Of a stretch of DNA of 64,000 nucleotides, positions 22,351 through 32,829 are shown piece after piece (the stretch's first letter is position 1; every line of letters begins with the position of its first letter). The translations under genes and the position numbers were made by a program. The notes below the pieces were generated by a model that saw only the letters and a program-made list of their open reading frames with translations, made no database searches and had not been told where the DNA came from. This DNA comes from Sistotremastrum niveocremeum HHB9708 (taxonomy: Eukaryota > Basidiomycota > Agaricomycetes > Sistotremastrales > Sistotremastraceae): contig KV419419.1 of assembly GCA_001630475.1 (NCBI GenBank), positions 105,171 to 169,170 on the forward strand, given 5' to 3'.

Positions 22351-24293
22351 TCAGTACTCGAGTTTACTAATATCTACTTCGACTTCCTCGATCTCTGCGT
22401 CTCGGGATTTGCGATTTTCTAGCATCCTGTCAAAGGATTGAAGGTCGAAATCATCCGGATGGATGCTGATATTGAGCTGCGTCAATGATGGACAGTTGAT
22501 TGTCGGTTGATCAAGAGCTTCTATGAATGGCCACAAGGGCAACGTCCTATGCAAATCCATTGTAGTGACGGATGGGCATCCGGAAAGGATGGCGTTCCAA
22601 ATGGATCTTGTGAACGTTGCAACCCTTTTCGGTTTCTTCTCCTGGATGTCCATATTTTCTGTGTCTGGAGTAGTTTCCCCCTCGTCTTCCTCGAACGATG
22701 TATATTCGTCATCTGGGTTCCATCCATCGAGATAGAGCGTCTCTGCTTTGATTTTGAGCTCCTGAAAGACGCAGTCGAGGAGTACAAGCTTGCATTCCTC
22801 CGTTCGCGCGTATGGGACATCGTATAACCTCTCACGGATGACAGTGAAAGGATGAGGGCATTCGTCAGGGTCGTGCGAGACGGGCCGCAAGGGTACCATA
22901 AAGCCCGTCATATTGTCATGAATCTCCAAATTCAACTCGACGGTCGAAGAGACCATGCTCTTGAGAATTGGGGGGAAATGATTCCGAGAGAATATTGAGA
23001 CGATGGTACCATCGTATGCCTCGTATGCCTCGCTGGTAATCATGAGATCTATGAGAGCCGGGAATTCCAACACAGAGAAGAGGTACGCAATCACTTCTGG
23101 GTGAAAGTGTAATCTCACGGTCCGACAGGAACTGAGTGTTAGGACGCGGTGTAGAGGAGGTTTTTCTTTCCTTCGATGTCGAATGCGATCTCCACTGAGT
23201 TCCAATCTCTTGAGCAAGGGTGTCTGCGATAAGACGTCCCAAATATCCAGGAGGGCGCCATTCTTCTCGATAGTCAACGCAAGCGATACCAGAGCAGTGA
23301 ATGATTTAGGTTGAAATTCTCTGCAACTGGCAAGGCATACTTTCAGCTTCGAAAGCTTCGGAGCGCAATTTGAGAATAAGTCCTGCAGAGGAAGAACTCG
23401 AGAGGGCAAATTCAAAGCAACATCAAAAGTAAACTTCTTCAGCTGGGGAGCTGGAATGGCTTGAAAGCCATTCCAAAGTTTCAGGACATCGATGCCGCGT
23501 GTGAATATGGAAATTTGTAGATTCTTGATCCTTTGCATGTTGCTCGTTAGGAATGAGACGTTGAAGTCGACCAAGGAGTCGAATTCATTGGCCGAACGCC
23601 GAAAATAATTGTCAGAGTCCCGAGCCATCAATATCAAAGAAAGAGGTCGCGATCGCGACCTCTCTGTGAATAGCCGGATGATGGCGGGACTCCAGCTGAG
23701 TTCCATATAACTCCACAGCCGAGGAGTATCCAGATAGATACCGCGCAAGTAAGAGAAGCTGAGGAGATGAATCTCAGCATCGCTGCGAATATCACTACAA
23801 TTATGAATGAAACGAACATTTGGGAGAGTTTCAGAATTTCGCAAAGCCGAGCGCGAGCGTGTTCTGTCCAACCTTCGTCGTGTCCAGTACAATCATAACC
23901 GGCACAACATCCCAATATCTCAGCTCTGTAAGCTACGGCAATCTCGACGAGAGTTTCTGGTGGCAAGCGTAGGAGATTCGACCTTCCATTTTGTATTCGG
24001 AGTAGACTGAATTCCTCTTCGAGAAGCGAGTCTTCCGTTCGTTGCTCGACATTATTTGACGCTGAGCGGGTGTCATCGATGAGTTTGTCATTGAAATCTG
24101 CATCGACCCGCGGTGGTGCGTCAGAGAGCTCGAGTGGCTGAAGGCTGAGACCGATTTCAACACGCTTTCAAATAAAATAAAAATCCACTATGATCACGCA
24201 CCTTTCTTCTTTAGTCTTGTCAACCAGAGCATTTGAGAATTCTTCTGGGGTGGCATCACCTATTCTGTGGTCGTTTGCATCACCTGGGAACAT
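22351..24293 (-). CDS. F-box/LRR-type protein D
   Basis: Exons 24293-24202, 24144-23818 and 23758-22351 give 608 aa, with both introns phase 2. The start is MFPGDANDHRIGDATPEEFS; the longer frame upstream has no ATG. The first acceptor (ggtctcag) was picked because it restores the frame to LLEEEFSLLRIQNGRSNLLR and the F-box LLRLPPETLVEIAVAYRAEI. The second intron precedes FSYLRGIYLDTPRLWSYMEL, the same position as in the paralogues. LRRs with LSKLKVCLAS- and LKRLEL-type units follow, plus an acidic loop (DDEYTSFEEDEGETTPDTEN). The C terminus MLENRKSRDAEIEEVEVDIS carries the family signature. Likely an SCF adaptor, substrate unknown. Confidence 0.72.
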
Positions 24294-24792
24294 CGTTTCG
24301 CCTGACGACGAGCTCAAGTCGCTTGACTTCAGAAGAGGGTTGGAGGGGCTGACAACGTACAGTAGCAAGGCTCTCTTTTAGCTTGAGAGAGATTGGTGAC
24401 AATTACAAGAGGTTTTTGAGGACGAGGAGACTGTTGGCAGATTCTTCGTCGTCTGCAACTCGTGCAACTGGCGGACAGTGGCAGAAGAGTAAACCTCTTA
24501 CGTCAGCAGAGTTATCTAGGTATTGTATGTAAACTCCGACATCGACGGCTTAAAAGAGATGCAGCTTTCTTCATCCTCAAGTGATTTATACAGAGAAATC
24601 GTCTGTCTTCATTGACAGACTACCAACTTGCTGAAGGACCGGTATACAGTATGATACATATAATAGTACAGACGCAACCCGATACACACCATATAGAGGA
24701 AGACGAGTCTTACGCTGGCGGGTCCCCAACGAGTGGCAACGACTCCACGCTGCTTTGCATGGCTCGGGACCAACGGAGATTAAAAATACTGA
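24294..24792. other. Intergenic, no gene seen
   Basis: Upstream of F-box gene D and downstream of the fucosyltransferase-like gene. Short frames only. Confidence 0.4.
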
Positions 24793-26601
24793 TCATCCTC
24801 GAGAAGTGATAGGCCACCCGTGATATTTCCTCCAGAGAACGTCCTGAATATAAGCGCTGAAAGTACTGTTTTTCGTCCCCACCACTCGAGCGCCGAGACT
24901 CGCCACCATTGCATCAAGGAATCCCATCAGATAATGGTTCATGTCCTTGCCATCATCTCCGTTGACGATATGGAATGGGGTTTCGAAATCGGATAGGAAG
25001 AATACGCAGGGGAAGCTGAGGAGGAAGCGTTGGATTAGTGGATGGGTGTTGGGAGAGGGAGCATCGGTGGAGAGGAAGATGGGCGTATTGAGGATGTCGA
25101 ACGGTGGAGGATGAAGAGGTGCTCGACAATGTAAGGACGATGAATTTGGCAGGATTGCGAGCGTAGGTAAATGTAGAGGTTTCGCCGAATTCGCCGGTTT
25201 CGGTATGGTGGACGTGATGATGTCCGAAAGATCATCGGGGAGACGCGGTTCTGAGCCATCAATGGCACCGGGAATGAGTCGCTCCATTCGTAGAGCTTCC
25301 TGAGGGTCGAGTTCCATTATACCACAGACGACCTTCCACCAGATATTTCGAGCATTTTCAGGCGCAGCGGCGCTGAAAAGACCGTCTCCGATGCGAAGAT
25401 GTACGCCGATGTATCCTTCGCCCAACTGCTTTCGGATCCTTTCTGCTGACGATTGAAGATGCGGATTGGCTAAGACCATGCTTTCTCGTGCTATTCGTCG
25501 AGCGCGCCTCGATTCGGGTTTGCGAAGGATGAGCCGGGTGGTGCCGAAGACGCTACCGAGATGAACGAGTCGTCGAGAGGACGTGAGATCGTCAAGATCT
25601 TCGAGGGCAATCGTGTTGATGTACTTTTTGTAAGATTCGGCGGGAGGATCGGCATCGACGAAGGCGAATTCATAAAGCGAGGTATCGCGTAGGAAGAAGG
25701 AATCGGATGCATCGAGGTTAAGATGTAAGACGTTGCGGAACCAATCCACAGACATGTCCCATCGTTCGACGACGGTGAGGTTGAGATTTCGAACGGCGGA
25801 TTGCAGGTCAACGAGCCATGACCAGCCAACGTTGGAATGCTCTCGATACTTGTGGCATGCCCACTGATCCGATTCGTCCAAGAGGTCGCAATCTTCAGCC
25901 TCTGGCGCACTTATGGCTAATATTCTCTGCAGGGTATCGAATTCGAAGTAGCTTAAAGCGTTTTTCGCGAAGCGGATGGGAGGGATGATCAAGGTGCGAT
26001 TCAGGAGATGAGAGATGACCATGGCATTCTCGAGGGCTATGCGTTGGTTATGAAAGCCGCTATGAGGCAAATAGGCCAGAAATCGTGACGAAGGCGATAA
26101 TAGTTCTGGAGAGAGTTGTACTCGATCAAATCGAACCACGGTGACTTCAGGATCAACGACAGAAGACGCAGGAAAATTCATGCTATCAGATCCAACGTTG
26201 ACAGTCAAGGAAGAGACGGGATCTGACCTGTGGGTAAACAGGTAGTACGCGAAGATAAAGCACCCTAACGATAAGGAGGCAAGGAGCAGGAGAACTACGC
26301 TGTGGCGGACGCGCCTGGCTGGATGTACGTTCATGTTCCTCTTTCCAGACGGATGTGGCGAGAGCGGGCTGTTGGGGACGGATCGTCGACCTTGAGCGTG
26401 GCGTAAACGGTATGAGCCCTTTTCGAGAGTCAATGAAGGCGATGATACATCGTTCTTGACCATATCTGATGGTGAACCAGCTTCCAGTGCGTTGGACGTC
26501 TCGCCACGGTGAAGTTCAAGTTGCCATTTCAAACTCAGTCGCCCAGCTACTTGATCACTGTTCTGGTCAGTATGCCGTTTCATTTCCTTTGGAAATTGCA
26601 T
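24793..26601 (-). CDS. O-fucosyltransferase-like type II membrane protein
   Basis: A single open frame of 602 aa from the ATG at 26601; the longer frame upstream begins with GTG. A cytosolic tail of about 95 residues precedes the anchor HSVVLLLLASLSLGCFIFAY. The lumenal part has LAYLPHSGFHNQRIALENAM and VISHLLNRTLIIPPIRF, typical of fungal proteins of the GDP-fucose protein O-fucosyltransferase superfamily. It also has GYIGVHLRIGDGLF, matching the HxRxGD-like nucleotide-sugar motif, and near the C terminus IFLSTDAPSPNTHPLIQRFL. The expected location is Golgi or ER. Donor sugar and acceptor are inferred from the superfamily only. It is intron-less, unusual next to its neighbours. Confidence 0.7.
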   Translation of the reverse strand: MQFPKEMKRHTDQNSDQVAGRLSLKWQLELHRGETSNALEAGSPSDMVKNDVSSPSLTLEKGSYRLRHAQGRRSVPNSPLSPHPSGKRNMNVHPARRVRHSVVLLLLASLSLGCFIFAYYLFTHRSDPVSSLTVNVGSDSMNFPASSVVDPEVTVVRFDRVQLSPELLSPSSRFLAYLPHSGFHNQRIALENAMVISHLLNRTLIIPPIRFAKNALSYFEFDTLQRILAISAPEAEDCDLLDESDQWACHKYREHSNVGWSWLVDLQSAVRNLNLTVVERWDMSVDWFRNVLHLNLDASDSFFLRDTSLYEFAFVDADPPAESYKKYINTIALEDLDDLTSSRRLVHLGSVFGTTRLILRKPESRRARRIARESMVLANPHLQSSAERIRKQLGEGYIGVHLRIGDGLFSAAAPENARNIWWKVVCGIMELDPQEALRMERLIPGAIDGSEPRLPDDLSDIITSTIPKPANSAKPLHLPTLAILPNSSSLHCRAPLHPPPFDILNTPIFLSTDAPSPNTHPLIQRFLLSFPCVFFLSDFETPFHIVNGDDGKDMNHYLMGFLDAMVASLGARVVGTKNSTFSAYIQDVLWRKYHGWPITSRG

Positions 26602-26729
26602 AGAACGCTGTCTGAAGGAATTCACAGGGACGAGATCACTGCTCTGCTACCGGTACACCCGGTTTGTGATCGGAGTCTTAGTTGAGAGCCTACATGAGCC
26701 TGTAGACATGGGTGGACGGGATTGTGCAG

Positions 26730-28424
26730 ATGAAGCGAACGATGAAAGAACGTGAGCGCTCTCATATCTCATACTCCCAATATCTCAGCTGTCTCGCCTC
26801 TGGTAGTCAAGCCACCCCTCTACCCCAAGACGCGCCCATCATCCAGATGCGCTCGATGAAACAAATTTCACCTCTCCTACGCCTCCCTTACGAACTCATC
26901 CTCCACATCACCATGATAGCCATGGAATGTCCTCGCAACTTGATGCAGCTCAAGATCGGAGATGATATTACTTGGGAACTGGCTGATCAGAGACAGTCCT
27001 TTCATCGATTGAAAATGATAAACCGCATGGCGCACATGTAAGTCATCGCGCGTGTCGAAGGAGATCATTGTGGCTCATGATCAATTGTCAGTTCATCTAC
27101 GTGGCGTTACGTTTGTCTCAACGCCACGACTCTGTGGAATGCGATCGACCTTCTTTGGCCCTCGGCCGCTGTGGAGTCATTCGCTGCTCGAGCTCAGCAG
27201 ACCCCGCTCCTCGTGAACTTGAACGTACACTGGAAATATCAAGATGAATTTCACCCTTCTATAACCGATCCTCTTGAGTTTTGGAATACGCAAATTGCTT
27301 TCTGGACGCAATTCATATCTCGAAACATGCATCGCGTACAGAGTCTCGAAATCCGATTAGACGTGCTTGAACCCGAAGGAATATTTCCAGAGTTCTGGGA
27401 CGCAATCAGACAACTGAAAGCCCCGATATTGGACAAATTCTCGCTCTGTTTCCCGCTCTGGGACGAGGATGTCAGAGTCCACAATTATGTCCACGATCTC
27501 TTTGCCCACGATGCTCCTCGATTAAAAGAATTGTCGTTAGAAGGGCTCCGTTTCTCAGATCTTGATCCAACATCATTCCACACTCTCGTTCGCCTATCGA
27601 TTACAATCGGTGATTTTGACCCTGCAGACGTCGAGCGACTTCCCTCCGTACTTTCTGCTCTGCCAAATGTGGAGACCCTAAAGATCACCGTATCAGGATT
27701 TTACTCCCCCTTGGTCAGCTCCCTGACTCCTTCTCTCTATCCAGCAGTGTCACTGTGTCATTGTGTGGAGCTCAGCCTGCAACATATATGCATGGATTCG
27801 ATAATATTCATATTCTCCACCGTCTCTTTTCCTTCATTAAGTGTCCTCAACCTCACCACCTTCATGCCCCGGGATGCCAGTCCGGATGCCATCAGAGAAC
27901 TCTATACATCCATTCCACAGTCCCTGAAGCAGTCTTCTTTCATGCACGAGCATATGAGAATGACCTTTGAGCCAGATTATCTTTCTCTAGAGGCCGGCTC
28001 GCACAGCACTCATAACATTATCCTTCGCCATAATATTCCTGACCAACCGGGAGCAGAAGGGCGCGACTCCTGTCTGATTGAAACCTGCACTGCGCCTTTC
28101 AGAGTGCTCAACTTACGTCCAGTATGGCTGTGCGTGGATGGAGAACCCTTCCAACTGACTTGGGAAGAAATTCTCACCAAAGATCTATGGTGCGCGATCC
28201 TCTCCCATGCGCTGTCCCTGGAAGTGCTCGAAGTCGCAAAGCAGTTCCCATTCGATTATCTATGCGAGGCACTGGAGGATCCACGATCGCTCTGTCCTTC
28301 TCTAAAGGAATTGCGGAGAATCGGGCAGAAATGGGATCGCGAAGCATTCGACATGATGCTTGAACGAAGGAAAGGTCAAGGACTGAATAATGAGATTGTA
28401 CTGACCACCGCTCCTGAATCGTAG
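26730..28424 (+). CDS. F-box/LRR-type protein E
   Basis: Exons 26730-27037 and 27092-28424 give 546 aa. The frame extends upstream to a GTG, so the first ATG, at 26730, is used; an extra 5' exon cannot be excluded. The F-box is ISPLLRLPYELILHITMIAM. The phase-2 intron sits before STWRYVCLNATTLWNAIDLL, as in the paralogues. Exon 2 includes LWPSAAVESFAARA, close to protein A, then degenerate LRRs. The C terminus MLERRKGQGLNNEIVLTTAP is a shortened form of the family signature. The first intron seen in A, B, D and F is absent. One copy of the 0.66-kb dispersed repeat lies about 0.4 kb downstream. Confidence 0.75.
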
Positions 28425-28834
28425 TGAGTTTTCAATTGCTCACTCAGTTCTCTCAGAATTTGATGTCTGACGTCTCTTAGGCAGATCTTCGTAATGACTT
28501 TCGTTGAAGGGCAAGATGGTGGGGACACTGGGGTCTCGTGACCGTACGGATGATCGCTAATGCTGCCAGTAGTTGCGAGGAAGACGGCCAGAAGCAGAGG
28601 CTGTTGCTGGGGGGCCGCAGTTGCGGAACGGGATGAGAAATGCTGACTCGGAGACAGTTGCCATATTACTTGAATATTATTCGTAGAAGATTCTAGCGGG
28701 TTCTAAGGCGTGATTTGAAGGTCGAGAATATGACTGGAATATTCTGAAACAGAGGACGGTGAAGAGGCCTCAGTTGGCAGTATTCGAGCTGAGCGGAAAG
28801 TGGAAACGGAAGCGGTCTCGGTAGCTAGGCCGAT
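28425..28834. other. Intergenic, no gene seen
   Basis: 3' flank of F-box gene E up to the dispersed repeat. No feature was recognised. Confidence 0.4.
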
Positions 28835-29500
28835 AAGAGCGTGTCCGTGGTAACGGTGAGTTCAAGCTCCGCTGGCGCTTACCTGCTACTCCCTCCTCAT
28901 CGACGCTGCCTTTCACATTGAGCACGCTCTGCTCAATTCCTGCTGCATCCAAACCCCTTCACTGTTGCCCGTAAATGCATCCAATAATTATCACGTCGAA
29001 CGATTTCAGTCCCAGCTCCGGAATCCGCACAGCTACCTACAAATAATTTTCGGAAGCCAGAAACCGTTTCGCCATTCTCTTCCCTCTACCACCACCACCA
29101 CAAGCAGTACTACAGCTGATGCCCCAGATCAGTCTCTTGTTCCAGCCACTTCCTCGCAAAAAGTCTGGTAGCATCAGCAATTCCACGTAACGAATTTCTA
29201 CGTGGGTCGTGCGCGTTCGGTATTCTCTCTCCAGCAACACGGTTAGTGTTGTGGGTGGCTGAGGGGCCGTTCCCCAGCAGGGTTGGGAAGTGCGCTTACT
29301 ATTTTGATGGTAAGGCAGGGTATTTGGAGGAAGCCTCCGGGGAGGGTAGATGGCGCAGTTGGTCACTCTGGCTTGGCAGTGAGAAAGCCCTAGCAATGCG
29401 GATAGCGTTGTGGATAGCCGAGGGGCCGATTGTGTATAGCATCGGGAAGGAATACATTTCGAGGTCAGTCTATCGAGGTCGAAGGAGGGGCGTTTCGCGT
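28835..29500 (+). repeat. Dispersed inverted repeat, copy 1
   Basis: About 660 bp matching the reverse complement of 60598-61290 at an estimated 85-90% by eye. Landmarks are gtgagttcaagctccg at the left, cacgtaacgaa in the middle, and gtagatggcgcagttggtca then gggaaggaatac at the right. It contains an internal tandem similarity: tgtgg-t-gc-gaggggccg occurs at about 29250 and 29410. No intact protein is encoded. The element is probably a non-coding mobile element or its solo remnant. Confidence 0.65.
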
Positions 29501-30022
29501 TAGCGTACCGCCCCTTCATATCACGAGAACCAATATTCGTGATATCATCTCGTCAGGTGGACGTTTAAAATTCGATCCGCCTGCTTCACTCGATATATCA
29601 CCACCACCAAGTGAGTATTATCGCGCCGTCGCCGTCGCCCCGATTCATTCAAGTTCGCTAACCACTGCATACAGTAGTTATCGGCCTACTGCCCTCTACT
29701 ATAACCGCGGTCACCTCCTCATGAGCTTGCCTATGCCCAGGCTCTATCACTAGCGAGGGCTGCTCATATACAAGGCCCTCCGGGTCACATTGTCACCCTC
29801 CTGTGCTCGCCTCTCTCTACTCTCTACGCGGCTTCGTGTAACTCCTGTTTGTTGCCAGAGTCATTACAGACCATGCCGTCCGCTCTATATATTTGATTTG
29901 GTTTGACGGGCAGAATATGAGGGTGGACGACAGCAACGGAACTCGACCGCTCAATTATTTATGCAGTCTCTGACAGTGTTGCTATACATTTGAGGGAACT
30001 TCATGTCGAGTAAAAGGAGCGA
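29501..30022. other. Intergenic with short palindrome
   Basis: No gene. A perfect 9-bp inverted repeat (atatcacga ... tcgtgatat, 10-nt spacer) lies at about 29518-29545. The rest is unremarkable 3' flank of the next gene. Confidence 0.35.
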
Positions 30023-31371
30023 TTAAACAAACAAGTTTCTGATCTCCTCGCCGATAGCTTTCCCGGTACCGGCCTTTCTCCAACACAATTTCAATTGGCC
30101 TTGGGTACAGATGAGACACATTCCCCTCTTATTCAGATCCTGTGATTCCACCTTCGCGTTCGCATCTCTCGCAGCTTTCAGAATCTCATCAAGACTCTGC
30201 TTCAGTTTACCCATCGCCTGAACCAACGCCCTCCCACTCGATCCCATCTCCATCTGCCTCCAATCTAGATCCCGCTTATCGACTGGAATCGCAGAGAAGT
30301 CACCTGCTCTGATATAGCGCGCTAGATAGAAATGTGCTGTCTGAGATATGTAAAGTTGAGTGTGTGTCTCAAACCAATCTATCTCTCGTTTGGCGCTACG
30401 AGTTTTGATCTCGAGCGTGGATGATTGGGAGACGAGCGCTCGGGATGGTGATCGGATGATTTTGATACCCGAGTTGAATGGCACGCGGGGTCTGTCATTC
30501 CTTGTTATCTTGAGCTGTGCAAGTACCGCGAGGAGTTCGTCATCGGACTCTTCGTCCGAGTCGTCCGTATCTTGTTTCAGAGTCGGAGGAGGTTCAGTGA
30601 TGTGAGCGTCGAGTTTGAATCGCAAGAGAATCTTCAGACCGTTGAGATCCTTCGAAGAGGTCAGTGAATGAGGTCAAGAGAGTAAGGGTACGCCTACGAA
30701 TTCGATAATCCGATAATGGCCGGTTGCCTTCTCGCACCCATTAACAAGCTTCGTCGCAGCTTTCTCATAGTTATGACCGAAGCCTTGGAAGCTTTCAATC
30801 GCCTCATAATCAGCCGGCTCGCGACGCGTAAAGAGACACGTCTTGCCCGCGACTTCAATGTCGATTCTGAGATCGTCGTGGCCTCCCAGAACCCAACGAA
30901 GTAGCTTTCGCACGGCATTACGATCTGCCACGATGTCCAATGAAGAGAAATCGTAGGGCTGTGTGTTATCAGTCCCAGATTCGGGACCGTGAAGGTCGTT
31001 GATAGCAGCGAAGAGAGGTAGGAGGGAAGATTTGCCGGATCCGACGCGGAGACCGTTCTCGTCTACGGTTTCGATGCCTGTGTCTCTTGCGACTTTGAAA
31101 GGGGAGACATCAAGCCAGAGAGGGGGTACACCTTTACAGTCCATCATTAGGCGAGTCAACCGAACGAAAGTAGGCGTCACATACCAGGTACCAGGATCGT
31201 TGGAGCCTCCGAGTTGATCCAGGAGTACGATGCCACTGGTTCGAGATCTCGGATTCTCGCAGTTAAAGACGGAGCTTTGGGCACAGTGAAGACTTGTACG
31301 ACATCTTCTACGTCCTCCGTGACGAATGCGGAGCTTCGTTCGGGACGTAGCTTGTGACGCTGAGAGAGCAT
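30023..31371 (-). CDS. Conserved fungal protein of unknown function
   Basis: Exons 31371-31185, 31131-30698 and 30631-30023 give 409 aa. The N terminus is MLSQRHKLRPERSSAFVTED. After ASYSWINSEAPTILVPG the intron leads to VPPLWLDVSPFKVARDTG. Later come IVADRNAVRKLLRWVLGG and ESFQGFGHNYEKAATKLVNG, then the exon 2/3 junction HYRIIEF|ILLRFKLDAHIT. This DRNxxRKLL ... FxGFGHxxEKA ... GHxRIIxF layout belongs to a fungal family often mislabelled as geranylgeranyl pyrophosphate synthetase; no DDxxD prenyltransferase motif is present. The C-terminal half has WFETHTQLYISQTAHFYLAR and a conserved Cys pair. Role unknown. Confidence 0.65.
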
Positions 31372-32829
31372 TGGTGGGGTGCGGTGGAGGGATTCCGCGA
31401 TGCAATCGAGGGAGGAGCGGTCTCTTTATAGTCGAATCGACCTTCGTAGCATGAGCGCCTTCGAAAGCGCCAACCATGTGCCCTTCCTCTCAGAGCCTCA
31501 CTTCTATAACGCCAGAAATGAAATGGCTTGATAAGACGTTCCAAGGATGGCGATGGATGCTCTGCATGGTGCGCGTTTAAACCACCGACATGCAGAAAGA
31601 CACGACTTGATCGAGACGGATTCTTCGTCCCACGGTTCCTGGGACAAGGATGGGATCCAGTGCCGCAATCTTCGGGGAATGAAGTAAGGGGGTCCAAGAC
31701 CCCGTTTCATGATATATGACAGCTCTGCCATGCTTGCAGAGAGCTGCCCGTCGAAAGAGAGAAGTAATGATTGATAGACACGCCAGAGATAGGATTTGTT
31801 CGGCATAACGCTCTGTATGATGCGTTACTAGGAACAAGGAGCAGAACCATTGTTGAGTTTTCATACAGCCAGTGCCAGATGCTGTAGTTCTTCGTAGCAT
31901 TATCGATAACAACGACGTCTCGCGACTACAAAACACCATCCAGTCCAAAACTGGAGACACATAGATCAGGGACATAAACCTGAAATCGAAACTGTGCAAC
32001 TCACTTTGCAAAAGCAAAAATCCACAGCTACGAAAGTCCAACCGTCGACCCCGCCCGCAGCCCGAAGGTCCAAAAGCCACACCACACTCCGCACGGTGGC
32101 CCCGCCTGCGCCTAAAACACCTTGAGGTTCATCGATCGCGTGCATAGGCATATGCAGAGTCCAAGTCAAGCATTATGGCAATGAATCCATAAGACGTAGC
32201 TTCTTCGACTGGGTTCGGTTGATGCAGTTCAGAGATGCTCCGGGTTTCAGTGAGAGAATGGTGGCACGACGCAGTCCATACGACCCCGACGCCACGCAAA
32301 GCTGTAGACTCTAGTTGGCTGTCTTGTTAGGGCTCCTGAGCGTGAAGCACGTCGGCGTCGACATGGAGGGTGAAGACAGGCCCATTCAAGTTCGGTCAGC
32401 TCCGACCAGAAACGATTCGTTGATCCACCAGCTACGATGCTAGACCGGAGGCTCCTTAGTGTTTTTTCCATCCATCATTGTGGACTTCAAAGACGCTGAT
32501 GGCTCACGTTCAAGGATCGATTTGATCCCGTGGGCTCCTGTCACTAATATTGTTCTCCCTGAGGACCCACGAGGCACCCCGCCGGGAGTCCCACAGCGCT
32601 CTCAACCTCCAACCACACCAACGCAACCGCGTTCATCTCGAAATACTACAACAAAACTATCCCTGCAGACTGCTATCTATAACGCCCCACGTTCAAGCGC
32701 AATGCAAAGCCAGGAAGATGACCAGGTTAGCCCTAATGAAATCTTATCTTATAGTCGTTTGATTCATTCCAACAGCAGTTTGACTGCGCTCATATTGACA
32801 TGCGGCCGTGCTGTCAAGAGATCTTGAAG
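31372..32829. other. Intergenic, no gene seen
   Basis: Divergent promoter region of the previous gene (-) and the M20 amidohydrolase (+). Several 60-170 codon frames overlap on both strands without recognisable products. Confidence 0.4.

Noticed and set aside
29037-29519. 160-codon minus frame inside the repeat
   Set aside because: The second repeat copy carries indels that destroy this frame, so it is not a conserved protein.
30674-31477. Single 267-codon open frame as the N-terminal exon
   Set aside because: It reads through an intron; splicing at 31184/31131 gives a better family match and an ATG start at 31371.
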